Source: Prolixibacteraceae bacterium
GTDB taxonomy: Bacteria; Bacteroidota; Bacteroidia; Bacteroidales; Prolixibacteraceae
Length of the DNA: 64,000 bases
Assembly (NCBI GenBank): GCA_019856515.1
Contig: CP082230.1
Coordinates: 4,526,001 to 4,590,000, forward strand
Reading direction: 5' to 3'
Each line of letters begins with the position of its first letter. Positions within the stretch are counted from its first letter, which is position 1. The position numbers and the translations under genes were made by a program. Of this stretch, positions 27,894 to 37,726 are shown one piece after another. Under the pieces are notes generated by a model. It was not told where the DNA came from and did not search any database. It saw nothing but the letters and a program-made list of their open reading frames with translations.

Positions 27894-29081
27894 ATGAAAT
27901 TTATACTTGTAGGAATCTCAGATACATCTAATTATGTTCCCACTAATGAAGTAGGGGATTTGATCTCTGGGAACTATTATTTCTCTGGCGGAAAACGTCA
28001 TTACGAACGAGTGAAGCATCTACTGCCACTGTCTCATGAATGGTTGAATATAACAATACCTCTAGCAGAGGTATTGTCTTCATATCAATCGTTAGATGGT
28101 TCGGTTGTGGTTTTTGTCTCTGGTGATCCTTTCTTTTATGGATTCGGAACCACATTAAAAAGAGAATTTCCTTATGCTTCGTTTGAGAACTATCCCTATT
28201 TTAATAGTCTTCAGATGCATGCACATCGTTTGAACTTGCCGTATGAAGAGATGATGTGTGTCAGTTGTACTGGAAGACCATGGGATAGATTAAATGAGGC
28301 ATTGATTCGTAATGAGGGTATTATAGGAGTATTAACAGATCGAAAGAAACGTCCTGAAGTTATCGCTCAATATCTACTTGATTCGGGTTATGATAATTAT
28401 GATATTTCGGTTGGGGAAAATTTAGGTGGTGATTCTGAGCGGTTGATAACATTGACTTTGAATGATTGTATTCATCAAGAATTTGCACCACTTAATAATA
28501 TTATATTACATCGTAAAGCAGATCGTAGTTTTCCTATCGGTGTGTCCAATGACCAATATAGATATTTGGATGGTCGTCCAAATATGATGACCAAACCAAT
28601 CTATCGTCTGCATACTATTTCTTTGATGCAGATGCATGCAAAAAAGGTGTTTTGGGATGTTGGATTTTGTACTGGATCAGTATCTATTGAGGCGAAAAGA
28701 TTATACCCAAAGTTAAAAGTGGTCGCTTTCGAGAAGAGATTGGTATCGGAAGAGATCATCAAAGATAATATGAAGAGATTCGGTGCCCCTGGTATTGAAT
28801 ACGTTATTGGAGATTTTTTGAATCAAGATATAGATGACTATGCTAGACCCGATGCCGTGTTTATTGGTGGTCATGGTGGGAAGTTAGCAGAAATACTTGA
28901 TCGTATTGATTCCATACTACCAGTTGGTGGAATTATTGCCACCAATGCGGTGAAGGAGGAGAGTGCGAGTATATTTATTCAAACTTTACTCGATAAAGAT
29001 TATCAAATAGAAGAGAAGTCTCACATTCAGCTTGATACATTCAATCCCGTGAGTGTAATCGTTATGATGAAACAAAAATAA
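27894..29081 (+). CDS. cbiET: CbiE-CbiT fusion (CobL-type) C5/C15-methyltransferase and decarboxylase
   Basis: A 395-residue fusion of the precorrin-6Y/7 C5-methyltransferase CbiE (residues ~1-190, FVSGDPFFYGFG) and the C15-methylating decarboxylase CbiT (~205-395). In the CbiT half a Rossmann SAM site reads FWDVGFCTGSVSIEA near residue 255, followed by PDAVFIGGHGGKL. Fusion in this order is the same as CobL. The first ~20 residues (MKFILVGISDTSNY) are less typical of the methylase N-terminus than in the other domains here. An 11-bp gap separates it from the next gene. Confidence 0.92.
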   Translation: MKFILVGISDTSNYVPTNEVGDLISGNYYFSGGKRHYERVKHLLPLSHEWLNITIPLAEVLSSYQSLDGSVVVFVSGDPFFYGFGTTLKREFPYASFENYPYFNSLQMHAHRLNLPYEEMMCVSCTGRPWDRLNEALIRNEGIIGVLTDRKKRPEVIAQYLLDSGYDNYDISVGENLGGDSERLITLTLNDCIHQEFAPLNNIILHRKADRSFPIGVSNDQYRYLDGRPNMMTKPIYRLHTISLMQMHAKKVFWDVGFCTGSVSIEAKRLYPKLKVVAFEKRLVSEEIIKDNMKRFGAPGIEYVIGDFLNQDIDDYARPDAVFIGGHGGKLAEILDRIDSILPVGGIIATNAVKEESASIFIQTLLDKDYQIEEKSHIQLDTFNPVSVIVMMKQK

Positions 29082-29092
29082 ATAATTAAGAT

Positions 29093-30901
29093 ATGAAGAT
29101 TGCAGTTATCTCTTCATCTAAGAGAGGCTCTGAAACAGGAGCGATTCTAGCAAAAGAATATACCAACTTTGAGTTGTTTAGTAGCTCTAAATTTGGTGAA
29201 GGCAAAAAGATAGATAGTTTATCACAATGGTTTGCGACTGAATATTCAAATTATGATGGATTTATTTTTGTTGGAGCTTTAGGAATTTGTGTTCGCACGA
29301 TAGCCCCATGTCTACAAGATAAAAAAACGGACCCTGCAATAGTGAACGTGGATGTGCTAGGTAATATTGTAACCCCTGTGGTTTCAGGACATATTGGAGG
29401 TGCAAATAATCTAGCCAAAGACATTGCTCGTGTATTAGGGGGATGGGCTGCTATTTCTACTGCAAGTGATACTTTAGACCTTTGGGCTTTAGATACGATA
29501 GATCGTCAATTCGGTTATCATTCAGAGGTTGTAGATGCTTCGTTAAATGAAATAATCTCTCTGTTTGTCAATCAACGAAAGGGTGCTTTATTATTAGATG
29601 TAAAAGATAAAGGTGCTAGCTATTTGGATCGAACAGCTCCAGATCATATTCAAGTTTTTTATAAGAAAGAGGAAATCGATCCTTCATTGTTTGAATATGT
29701 TTTACAAGTCTCACCATTTGATTATGAATGGAATATTCCAACTATCAAATGGATTCCGAGCGTCTTGCATTTAGGAATGGGATGTCATAGAGGTATTTCA
29801 CCTGCAGGGTTAATGGAGCATCTTATTGAAGAGTTAAAAGCATTGAAAATTAATCCATTTGCTATTGCATCATTAAATAGTGCAGATATAAGATCTGGTG
29901 AGCCTGCACTTAAATTTATTGCTGAAGAACTAAAGGTTCCTTTTAATACATATGATTCAGAAAAGTTAAATGGGGTAGAGATTCTTAATCCATCAGATGT
30001 CGTATTTAAGCACACTGGATTTTATGGTGTGAGTGAATCTTCATCGCTATATGATGATAATCAGAGAACATTACTTGTCTCTAAGTCAAAAGGGAAGGTT
30101 GATGAGATGGATTTTACATATGCGATCTCTATTGATGTCACAATGTTAAGGTCTGGTCATGTTGAGATTGTTGGAGCAGGTCCTGGAGATCCAGAATTAG
30201 TTTCTGTAAGAGGCAAGCGATTTCTTCAAGAGGCCGACTTAATCTTGTATGCTGGATCCTTGGTGCCTAAGGAACTCACTTATTATGCAAAAGAGGGTGC
30301 TGTGGTTAGAAGTTCAGCTTCGATGAATTTAGAAGAACAGGTTGCTTTGATGAAAGAGTTTTATGATAAAGGGATGTTGGTTGTTCGTCTTCATACTGGT
30401 GATCCATGTATCTATGGAGCCATACAAGAGCAGATGGCTATCATGGAAAAGCATGAGATGTCTTGTCATATTACTCCTGGTATATCGTCATTTCAGGCAG
30501 CAGCATCACAATTAAAGTCTCAATTTACCATTCCAGAGAAAACGCAAACGATTATCTTAACAAGAGGAGAGGGGCGTACTAAGATGCCTGAAGGTGAGAA
30601 ATTACACCAGTTGGCACGTTCTCAAAGTACCATGTGTATCTATTTAAGTGCTACATTGGTTGATTCTGTTCAAGCGCAACTGTTGGAACATTATGGTCCC
30701 GAGACACCTGTAGCTGTCTGTCATAAGTTGACATGGAAAGATGAGAAGATTTTTAGAGGATCTCTATCACAACTTGTATCCTTAGTAAAGGACAATAACT
30801 TGACTTTGACTACACTTATAGTAGTTGGAGAAGCTATTGGAAATAGAAAAGGTCTTTCTCGACTTTATGCACACGAGTTTAAACATCTTTATCGAACATA
30901 G
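29093..30901 (+). CDS. cbiGF: CbiG-CbiF fusion: cobalt-precorrin-5A hydrolase and C11-methyltransferase
   Basis: A 602-residue fusion. The CbiG part (~1-350) carries FVGALGICVRTIAP, VVSGHIGGANNLAKD and the C-terminal CbiG region (LGMGCHRGISPAGLM). CbiG opens the delta-lactone and marks the anaerobic, early-cobalt-insertion route. The CbiF/CobM part (~353-602) has HVEIVGAGPGDPELVSVRG, ADLILYAGSLVP, RLHTGDPCIYGA and ITPGISSFQAAAS, and methylates C11. These two activities act one after the other, so the fusion is metabolically sensible. The next gene starts one base after the stop. Confidence 0.93.
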   Translation: MKIAVISSSKRGSETGAILAKEYTNFELFSSSKFGEGKKIDSLSQWFATEYSNYDGFIFVGALGICVRTIAPCLQDKKTDPAIVNVDVLGNIVTPVVSGHIGGANNLAKDIARVLGGWAAISTASDTLDLWALDTIDRQFGYHSEVVDASLNEIISLFVNQRKGALLLDVKDKGASYLDRTAPDHIQVFYKKEEIDPSLFEYVLQVSPFDYEWNIPTIKWIPSVLHLGMGCHRGISPAGLMEHLIEELKALKINPFAIASLNSADIRSGEPALKFIAEELKVPFNTYDSEKLNGVEILNPSDVVFKHTGFYGVSESSSLYDDNQRTLLVSKSKGKVDEMDFTYAISIDVTMLRSGHVEIVGAGPGDPELVSVRGKRFLQEADLILYAGSLVPKELTYYAKEGAVVRSSASMNLEEQVALMKEFYDKGMLVVRLHTGDPCIYGAIQEQMAIMEKHEMSCHITPGISSFQAAASQLKSQFTIPEKTQTIILTRGEGRTKMPEGEKLHQLARSQSTMCIYLSATLVDSVQAQLLEHYGPETPVAVCHKLTWKDEKIFRGSLSQLVSLVKDNNLTLTTLIVVGEAIGNRKGLSRLYAHEFKHLYRT

Positions 30902-30902
30902 A

Positions 30903-31646
30903 ATGATTTGGATTTTTGGAGGAACCACGGAAGGTAAAAAGTGTGTCGAAGTTTTGGAACACTTGAGATTACCATATGTATACTCTACTAAAACAAAAGT
31001 AAAGATTGAACTTGGAAAGAGAGGAACATATCGTTTCGGAGCTATGACTCCAAACGATATGATTCGAGCCTTTAATGAGATTGGTGTAACTAAGGTAATT
31101 GATGCTGCTCATCCTTTTGCATTAGAATTGCATCGTAATATTTTTAATGTAGCTAATATATTAGATGTCAGATTAATTCGATATGAACGAGAGTATGTGT
31201 CCATTGAACATACTTCTGTTACTTATTTTGATTCTATTGCTGAAATTGTTTCCGCACTTACGACGATAGATGCTAAAAATGTCTTTGTGATGACTGGCGT
31301 TCAGAATATTTCAAAATATATAGAAGCTAAAATTAAGTCGAAACTCTATTATCGAATTATTGATTGTCAGCGATCAAAGTTAATTGCGGAGCAGTTAGGT
31401 GTCGCCCCATCATGTTTGCACCTCTTTCCTTCTAAAATAGATGTAGGAGAACAAGAGTTGCTGATGGAACAATTAGATATTGACATAATGATTACGAAGG
31501 AGAGTGGTTCGAGTGGTTTCTTTGAAGAGAAGCTTCAGGTTGCATCTAAATTGGGTATTAATTTGTGGGTATGGAAACGACCAAATCTTCCAAGTTATGA
31601 TCATCTTGTGACGACTAATGAAAAACTATTAGAACAACTAATCTAA
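30903..31646 (+). CDS. cbiJ: cobalt-precorrin-6A reductase
   Basis: A 247-residue CbiJ/CobK-family reductase that reduces cobalt-precorrin-6A with a pyridine nucleotide. The start is the ATG at 30903, one base after the previous stop, giving the expected N-terminal MIWIFGGTTEGKK. Earlier in-frame starts lie inside the upstream gene. Family landmarks VIDAAHPFA, VFVMTGVQNI and MITKESGSSGFFEEK are all present. It sits between CbiGF and CbiD. Confidence 0.92.
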   Translation: MIWIFGGTTEGKKCVEVLEHLRLPYVYSTKTKVKIELGKRGTYRFGAMTPNDMIRAFNEIGVTKVIDAAHPFALELHRNIFNVANILDVRLIRYEREYVSIEHTSVTYFDSIAEIVSALTTIDAKNVFVMTGVQNISKYIEAKIKSKLYYRIIDCQRSKLIAEQLGVAPSCLHLFPSKIDVGEQELLMEQLDIDIMITKESGSSGFFEEKLQVASKLGINLWVWKRPNLPSYDHLVTTNEKLLEQLI

Positions 31647-31659
31647 AAATAGTCATAAG

Positions 31660-32742
31660 ATGAAAAATAAACTTAGAAGTGGTTATAGTACTGGAACATG
31701 TGTTACGTTGGCTGTAAAAGCTTGTTTAATTCAACTTTTTGATAATAAAGAACCTTCTTCAGTTGGGGTTTTTATTCCTACGGGAGAGTTTGTGGAGTAT
31801 GAAGTATACAATCTTTATAAAGATGAAAACCTAGCCAAAGCAAGTGTTACTAAAGATGGTGGTGACGATCCTGATGATACCCATGGTTTGGAGATTGGGT
31901 GTAGTGTGACATTAATCGAAAAAAAAGAAATCGTTTTTAAAAGAGGTGTTGGAATAGGGCTGGTTACTCTTCCAGGTCTTTCGTTAGATGTTGGAGAGCC
32001 TGCAATAAATCCTACCCCGAGAGAGATGATTACAAAGCTTCTGTATAAGGAGGCTTTTAAAAATAGATATGAAGGAGGTTTTATTGTTGAGCCATTTGTT
32101 CCAGAGGGTGAGGAGGTTGCAAAAAAGACATTTAATCCTAGAGTCGGTATTGTTGGAGGTATCTCTATTATTGGTACTACTGGTGTCGTGAAACCATATT
32201 CTTCAGATGCTTTTGTTGCTTCAATAGAGCAAGGGATTCGTGTATTACAAGAAAATGGAGGTATTCATGCGATTCTTAATTCAGGTGGGAGAAGTGAGAA
32301 GTATGTTCAAAAAAGATTTCCAGATTACTCATCTTTAAGCTATGTTCAATATGGTAATTTTATTGGAGAATCATTAAAAATAATAGCTCATAGTAGAATA
32401 GAAAAAGTAACTATTTGTATAATGCTTGGGAAAGCGGTGAAGCTAGCACAGGGTCACCTTGATACACATAGTCATAAAGTACAGTTTTCACCCGAATGGT
32501 TGTCTAGTTTGGCTGAAGCTTGTGGTTATGACAAGAGAGTTCAGTCTGAGATACAAAGTATTTCACTTGCAGGACAACTCCCGTCAATAATTCCAATGAA
32601 TGCATCAAGTGTATTTTATCAACAGATTATCAGAGAGTGTTATGGTGTATGTAAACCATTATTAAATGGACAGGAGTTAGATGTAATTCTAGTTTCGAAA
32701 GAGGGTATGTTGATTGAGTGTGAAATTCCTTATGATTATTAA
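31660..32742 (+). CDS. cbiD: cobalt-precorrin-5B C1-methyltransferase
   Basis: A 360-residue CbiD. The N-terminal LRSGYSTGTCVTLAVKA motif, KDGGDDPDDTHG, the GVGIGLVTLPGLSLDVGEPAINPTPR stretch and GTTGVVKPYS are all typical. CbiD methylates C1 in the anaerobic pathway only. It is the last gene of the operon: the next gene has its own promoter. Genes for cobalt insertion, a,c-diamide formation and lower-loop assembly are not in the window. Confidence 0.93.
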   Translation: MKNKLRSGYSTGTCVTLAVKACLIQLFDNKEPSSVGVFIPTGEFVEYEVYNLYKDENLAKASVTKDGGDDPDDTHGLEIGCSVTLIEKKEIVFKRGVGIGLVTLPGLSLDVGEPAINPTPREMITKLLYKEAFKNRYEGGFIVEPFVPEGEEVAKKTFNPRVGIVGGISIIGTTGVVKPYSSDAFVASIEQGIRVLQENGGIHAILNSGGRSEKYVQKRFPDYSSLSYVQYGNFIGESLKIIAHSRIEKVTICIMLGKAVKLAQGHLDTHSHKVQFSPEWLSSLAEACGYDKRVQSEIQSISLAGQLPSIIPMNASSVFYQQIIRECYGVCKPLLNGQELDVILVSKEGMLIECEIPYDY

Positions 32743-32758
32743 CAATATAGCAAAAAAG

Positions 32759-32789
32759 TTTGCGTTATAAAATGAGGTGTTTATTTTTG
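32759..32789 (+). promoter_or_regulatory. promoter of the polysaccharide export gene
   Basis: TTTG at 32759-32762, a 19-bp spacer and TATTTTTG at 32782-32789 match the Bacteroidota consensus completely. The promoter separates the export gene from the cobalamin operon. Confidence 0.75.
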
Positions 32790-32864
32790 TTGAAATTTAT
32801 GTTATAAATCAAAGCCTTGTTTCGTACTTTAGGACTATGTGCTAAGAAATCACTAAAAAATTAT

Positions 32865-35309
32865 ATGGGAAAGAGAATATTACTTCTATTCGCTGTTTTT
32901 CTTATGACAGCAAGCATTGGCTTTACTCAAAATATTGATCCTGCATCTGTGAATGTTTCAGAATTAAGTGAAACGCAGATAACCAAAATGAAAGAGGAGA
33001 TTGCAAAGAGAGGTTTGACTATTGATCAGGCTTTGGTTTTGGCTAAACAAAGAGGAGCATCAGAAACCCAAGTTTCTGAATTAAGGATGAGATTATCAGG
33101 GATGGGAGGGACGAGTACGAATGCGTCTTCTTCTAGTTCTACAATATCCTCAAACAATTCTTCTGATAATAAAACAGAGTCTTATAATCAAGAGGAAAAT
33201 GCGAATGCATTAAGGAAGGAAAAAAGAGATAATGCTGAAGATGAAGAGTTGAGAAAGATTTTTGGAGCATCTCTTTTTCTTGCAAAAGACGTAACATTTA
33301 CACCCTCTGGAATTGTGAATGCATCAGATGATTATATTCTATCAATTGAGGATGAGGTTACAATTCAAATTTGGGGTGATGCACAAGCTACATATCAACT
33401 TAGAGTTAATACATCGGGTGCTATATTAATCCCTGATTTAGGACCAGTGTATGTTAAAGGTAAAACATTCAAAAATGCAGTCAGAACAATAAAGCAGATG
33501 CTTATTGGTATCTATTCTGGAATGAAAGGACCTAATCCAACAATTTTCTCCGATGTTGCTTTATCTTGGCAACATGATATAAAAATTATTGTTATGGGTG
33601 ATGCTGTAACTCCAGGAACTTTCACTTTACCTGCAAATTCAACTGCATTCAATGCTTTATATGCATCAGGTGGACCCAATATGAGTGGATCATTTCGTGA
33701 TGTAAGAGTTGTCAGAAATAATAAAATTATAGCACACTTAGATCTATATGATTTCTTAGTAAATGGTACTATTAATGAGGATGTACAACTGAGAGATAAT
33801 GATGTGATATATATCCCAGGCTATATTAGTAGGGTTGAACTAACTGGGGCTTTTAGAAAACCAATGAAATATGAACTGCTAGAGGGAGAGCACTTTAATC
33901 ACCTGTTAAAGTATTCTGGTGGTTTTGCTGAAAATGCTTTTACTAGTAAAGTTAAGGTGGAGCGAATTGTTGATGGTGAAAAAGAAATTCAAGTTATTGA
34001 TTCTATCGCATATAATAGCTTTGCATTAACTAATGGTGATGTAATTAATTCTGGTAAAGTTTTAAACAAGTATAAGAATAAGGTTGTTATAAAGGGAGCT
34101 GTTTTTAGACCTGGTGCTTATCAGTTGAAAGATGAAATGCAGTTATCTTCATTAATCAAAGAAGCCTCTGGTTTACGAGATGATGCTTATTTAGATAGAG
34201 GTTTCTTAACTCGTAAACGTGACAATATGGAAATGGAAAATATTTCATTTGGTCTGTTCAGTGTCTTAAATGGAGATTCTGATGTTACCTTAAGATCTGA
34301 TGATGTTATTACTATTCGTTCTCGTTTTGAAATGCAAGAGATTAAGAATGTTAGTGTTTTTGGAGAGTTAAACAATCCTGGAGAATATCCTTATGTAGAC
34401 AATATGACTTTACAAGACCTTATTGTAAGAGCAGGAGGCTTTACAAGGGATGCTGATGTCTCTTTTATTGAAGTTGCTCGTAGCTTAACAAATAAGGAGG
34501 CTGCAGTTCTTTCAGATACAATATCTCACTATTATAGTTTTAGTGTCGATCGAGATCTAAGATTGTCAAGTGAAGGGAAAGGATTCGTATTAGAACCATT
34601 TGATGTTGTTTATATTAGGAGAGCTCCAGGACGTCGTAAGTTTGGCTCTATTAAGTTAAGAGGTGAAGTGATGTATGCTGGAGATTATAGTATTATCTCG
34701 AAGAAAGATCATATTTCTGATATTATTAAAAGAGCAGGAGGAGTAACACCTGATGCTTTTGTTAATGGTGCAATGCTTATAAGAAAGACCCAATTGTCAG
34801 ATATTGAATTAGAAAGGCTACAGGATCTTGCAAAAGATGAAGAGATTGATGTTAAAGTCGAGAGAGAAAGAACTGAGATTGTTGGAATAAATCTTGATAA
34901 AATCCTTTCTACTCCGCACGGGCCATTAGATATTTTGGTGCAACCTGGTGATGAGATCAAAATTCCAAAGAATATGGAAACGGTACGTATCTCGGGTAAT
35001 GTGATGAACCCTATTGCGTCTGTTTATAAGAAGGGTTTAACAGTTAAGAAATATATTAATAAATCTGGTGGATTTGGCGAACGTTCTCGAAGATCAAAAG
35101 TTTACGTAATATATGCTAATGGAACCACAGCTGTAACAAAAAACTTTCTATTGTTCAAAAACTATCCAAGGGTAGAGCCTGGAGCTGAGATTATTGTTCC
35201 TAGAAAGCCGATTAAACAAGATCAAACAACAAAATGGATTTCTATAGGTAGTTCAGTTGCATCCCTTGCTGTTGCAATTGCAACAGTGGTTAATTTGACC
35301 AATAAATAG
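32865..35309 (+). CDS. polysaccharide export outer membrane protein with multiple SLBB domains
   Basis: An 814-residue Wza-type export protein. The start is the ATG at 32865, which begins a signal peptide (MGKRILLLFAVFLMTASIGFTQ); an in-frame TTG 48 bp upstream gives an implausible leader. After a Ser/Asn-rich linker, the polysaccharide-export domain (DYILSIEDEVTIQIWGDA, ~150-240) is followed by about six SLBB-like repeats with recurring LRDNDVIYIPG-type motifs. A hydrophobic helix (~790-808) closes the protein. It likely forms the outer membrane channel for a capsule or exopolysaccharide. Mannose-1-phosphate guanylyltransferase and a glycosyltransferase lie just downstream on the other strand. 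Confidence 0.88.
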   Translation: MGKRILLLFAVFLMTASIGFTQNIDPASVNVSELSETQITKMKEEIAKRGLTIDQALVLAKQRGASETQVSELRMRLSGMGGTSTNASSSSSTISSNNSSDNKTESYNQEENANALRKEKRDNAEDEELRKIFGASLFLAKDVTFTPSGIVNASDDYILSIEDEVTIQIWGDAQATYQLRVNTSGAILIPDLGPVYVKGKTFKNAVRTIKQMLIGIYSGMKGPNPTIFSDVALSWQHDIKIIVMGDAVTPGTFTLPANSTAFNALYASGGPNMSGSFRDVRVVRNNKIIAHLDLYDFLVNGTINEDVQLRDNDVIYIPGYISRVELTGAFRKPMKYELLEGEHFNHLLKYSGGFAENAFTSKVKVERIVDGEKEIQVIDSIAYNSFALTNGDVINSGKVLNKYKNKVVIKGAVFRPGAYQLKDEMQLSSLIKEASGLRDDAYLDRGFLTRKRDNMEMENISFGLFSVLNGDSDVTLRSDDVITIRSRFEMQEIKNVSVFGELNNPGEYPYVDNMTLQDLIVRAGGFTRDADVSFIEVARSLTNKEAAVLSDTISHYYSFSVDRDLRLSSEGKGFVLEPFDVVYIRRAPGRRKFGSIKLRGEVMYAGDYSIISKKDHISDIIKRAGGVTPDAFVNGAMLIRKTQLSDIELERLQDLAKDEEIDVKVERERTEIVGINLDKILSTPHGPLDILVQPGDEIKIPKNMETVRISGNVMNPIASVYKKGLTVKKYINKSGGFGERSRRSKVYVIYANGTTAVTKNFLLFKNYPRVEPGAEIIVPRKPIKQDQTTKWISIGSSVASLAVAIATVVNLTNK

Positions 35310-35333
35310 AGAGGAGTTCAGGATATTGTAATT

Positions 35334-35373
35334 AAAGAAAGACTGTATCATATAATGCAGTCTTTCTTTTTTT
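35334..35373 (+). terminator. terminator after the export gene
   Basis: A perfect 12-bp stem (AAAGAAAGACTG / CAGTCTTTCTTT) with a 12-nt loop runs into further T residues. Confidence 0.88.
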
Positions 35374-35417
35374 AACCAAAGTGTTATTATTAAATACTTT
35401 ACTATTAGATGAATTAA

Positions 35418-36275
35418 CTATTGTTCAGTTGGTGTAGGTACAATACTATTATTGTTAATAGAGGTATAATTATTTAAAGTAACAGTATTAATATCATCCT
35501 TTTGTTCGTCGTTAAACCATCCCCATTTATTGAAGTATTTAACTAAGCTACTTATATGAATAATCATGACTTTGTAGTTTGTATATGACTCATGTTTTGC
35601 ATAATGAGTTACAGTCGCTTTGGGATAATAGATCGTTTTATATTTAGAATGGATTCTTCTAGTCAGATCAACATCTTCTGCGTACAAGAGAAATCTTTCG
35701 TCGAAAATGCCAATATCATTGAGTGTGCTTGCCCTCAAGAACATAAAACATCCTGAGAGATTTGGTATATTCATTACTGAATTATAATTGGCATTCTCTA
35801 GGGTAAATAGTTTTCGTTTTTGTTTAAAAATAGATTTAGGTAAGAATCGTCTAGCAAATAAGTCTAGAGGACTTGGGATTAGTTTACAAAGGTATTGATT
35901 GCTACCGTCTATATTCACAATTTTGGGCATAATCTGTCCGACTTCAATATTTTGATCCATATATTCTCCAAGTTCATTGATAACTTGACTAGAGAATTCA
36001 ATATCTGTATTTAGTACTACATGATAACTATTTTTTTCCTTTAATGCCTTACGTATTGCAATATTATGTGCTCTTCCATATCCAATATTTTTACTGTTGA
36101 ATATATAAGTTGTAAAATCATCTTCATAGTCTGATTTGTCTAAAATAGGACTAGTCGAGTTGTCGATTATATATATATGTTTGAGTCTTTTTGCTCCTTT
36201 AAGTGTTGTTAAAGTCAGAGTTATTTCTGATATAGGAGTATTATATAAGACAATAGATGCCGTAATGTCTTTCAT
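35418..36275 (-). CDS. glycosyltransferase family 2 (rhamnosyltransferase-like)
   Basis: A 285-residue GT-A fold transferase. ITASIVLYNTPISEI opens the nucleotide-binding fold, IYIIDNSTS follows, LNTDIEF holds the DxD-like metal site, and GCFMFLRASTLNDIGIFDERFLLYAEDVDLTRRI carries the acidic catalytic ED region. It resembles WbbL-type sugar transferases that extend O-antigen or capsule chains. The acceptor and donor are not known. It probably works with the neighbouring mannose-1-phosphate guanylyltransferase, although a hairpin terminator separates the two. Confidence 0.85.
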   Translation of the reverse strand: MKDITASIVLYNTPISEITLTLTTLKGAKRLKHIYIIDNSTSPILDKSDYEDDFTTYIFNSKNIGYGRAHNIAIRKALKEKNSYHVVLNTDIEFSSQVINELGEYMDQNIEVGQIMPKIVNIDGSNQYLCKLIPSPLDLFARRFLPKSIFKQKRKLFTLENANYNSVMNIPNLSGCFMFLRASTLNDIGIFDERFLLYAEDVDLTRRIHSKYKTIYYPKATVTHYAKHESYTNYKVMIIHISSLVKYFNKWGWFNDEQKDDINTVTLNNYTSINNNSIVPTPTEQ

Positions 36276-36410
36276 TCAAGTTCTAATGTTGTCGTTGGTT
36301 CTATATTTTCCTTAATTAAAACGAGAAGATTATGAAAATAGTCTGTAGTTATGTTATTTTTTAATATTAGTGTAATTTAATTAAAAGTACATTGAGAATG
36401 ATTTGTGCAA

Positions 36411-36447
36411 AATATGATTAACCTATGAGAAGAAGGTTAATCATATT
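36411..36447 (-). terminator. terminator of the manC gene (minus strand)
   Basis: A perfect 14-bp inverted repeat (AATATGATTAACCT / AGGTTAATCATATT) with a 9-nt loop lies just after the stop codon of manC. On the minus strand a short TTTT follows. Confidence 0.7.
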
Positions 36448-36454
36448 CACTACA

Positions 36455-37519
36455 TTATTTATTTAGAACTTTTTCTCGAAACTCTTTGATTCTCTGTTCC
36501 TCTTCTTTTTGGCATACCATAATGATGCCATTTGCCTCCACAACTATATAGTTGTCAAGCCCTTGTAGTACTACTTGTCTTTTTTCTGGTACTGTGACAA
36601 TCGTATTGTTGCAATCGAATAGATGAACACCACTACCAACAACACTATTTCCGTCATTATCTCTGTGCCTTTTCTCCCACAAACTTCCCCAAGTACCTAA
36701 ATCACTCCATCCAAATTCCGAAGCTAATACATATATGTTATTTGCTTTTTCAAGAATACCATAGTCAATAGAAATATTCTGACATGAAGGATATACATTA
36801 TTGATGTAATCTTGTTCATCAATTGTATTATAGATATGATCACCTTTTGCAAATGTCTCTGCAATATTGGGTAGAGCATCTTCAAACGCTTTAATTATGC
36901 TCTTTGCACTCCATATAAAAATTCCCGAATTCCACAGATATGATCCTGAATGAAGATACTCTTTTGCTGTATCAATATTTGGTTTCTCTTTAAAGGAAGC
37001 TACTTTATTAATTTCACCAATTTGTATATCTTTTTGTTCTGATTGAATATACCCATAACCAGTTTCGGGGCGATGAGGATGTATCCCAAGGGTTAGAAGA
37101 ACATCTTGTTTACTTGTATATTCAAGTGCCTGTTTAATGATTGTTCTAAAACCTGTTTCATCAGTTATTAAATGATCAGAAGGGGCAACAACAATATTAG
37201 CATCAGGATTTTGACTATAAATTTTATAACTAGCATATGCAATACATGGAGCTGTATTTCGCATACATGGCTCTAGCAGAACCTGATTGTCATCTAAGAA
37301 TGGTAATTGCTGTTTGATTATCTCTTTGTAGCTGCTACTAGTTACAATAAATATATTTTGAGGAGGTATGATATCTTTAATTCGATCTACGGTTTGTTGT
37401 ATCATAGTCTTCCCAGTTCCCAATATATCTAAAAACTGTTTAGGTGTTTCAGAAGTGCTCATTGGCCAAAATCGGCTACCAATGCCACCAGCCATGATTA
37501 CGAGATAGTTATTTTCCAT
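36455..37519 (-). CDS. manC: mannose-1-phosphate guanylyltransferase
   Basis: A 354-residue GDP-mannose pyrophosphorylase. The signature AGGIGSRFWPMSTSETPKQFLDI binds the nucleotide. EPCMRNTAPCIAYAS, VAPSDHLI, GYGYIQ and VASFKEKPNIDTAKEYL with YLWNSGIFIW are all present. It lacks the C-terminal phosphomannose isomerase domain of the bifunctional form. GDP-mannose feeds capsule, O-antigen or fucose synthesis, consistent with the neighbouring glycosyltransferase and export protein. A TAnnTTTG element lies 26 bp upstream. Confidence 0.93.
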   Translation of the reverse strand: MENNYLVIMAGGIGSRFWPMSTSETPKQFLDILGTGKTMIQQTVDRIKDIIPPQNIFIVTSSSYKEIIKQQLPFLDDNQVLLEPCMRNTAPCIAYASYKIYSQNPDANIVVAPSDHLITDETGFRTIIKQALEYTSKQDVLLTLGIHPHRPETGYGYIQSEQKDIQIGEINKVASFKEKPNIDTAKEYLHSGSYLWNSGIFIWSAKSIIKAFEDALPNIAETFAKGDHIYNTIDEQDYINNVYPSCQNISIDYGILEKANNIYVLASEFGWSDLGTWGSLWEKRHRDNDGNSVVGSGVHLFDCNNTIVTVPEKRQVVLQGLDNYIVVEANGIIMVCQKEEEQRIKEFREKVLNK

Positions 37520-37544
37520 ATAAATCTTACTTAATTTATTTGTT

Positions 37545-37552
37545 CAAATATA
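37545..37552 (-). promoter_or_regulatory. -7 element of manC (TATATTTG on the minus strand)
   Basis: Exact TAnnTTTG match on the minus strand, 26 bp before the start codon. No correctly spaced -33 TTTG is seen. Confidence 0.5.
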
Positions 37553-37670
37553 TAGGAAAAATGTAACTTAATAATGTTGCAAATAAAGTTCTTTTGTTCT
37601 AGATGTTAGATAGCATGAGGATTGTATCTTTTTGCTTTAATTAGGATAGATTAATCTCATATTTATAACA

Positions 37671-37704
37671 AAAAAAGGAGAATAGACTATGTCCACTCTC
37701 CTTT
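37671..37704 (-). terminator. terminator of rny (minus strand)
   Basis: An 8-bp stem (AAAGGAGA / TCTCCTTT) encloses a shorter inner AGAC/GTC pairing. On the minus strand it runs into a T tract (37671-37676). Confidence 0.75.
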
Positions 37705-37726
37705 AGATATGTTATTTATTAAAGAA

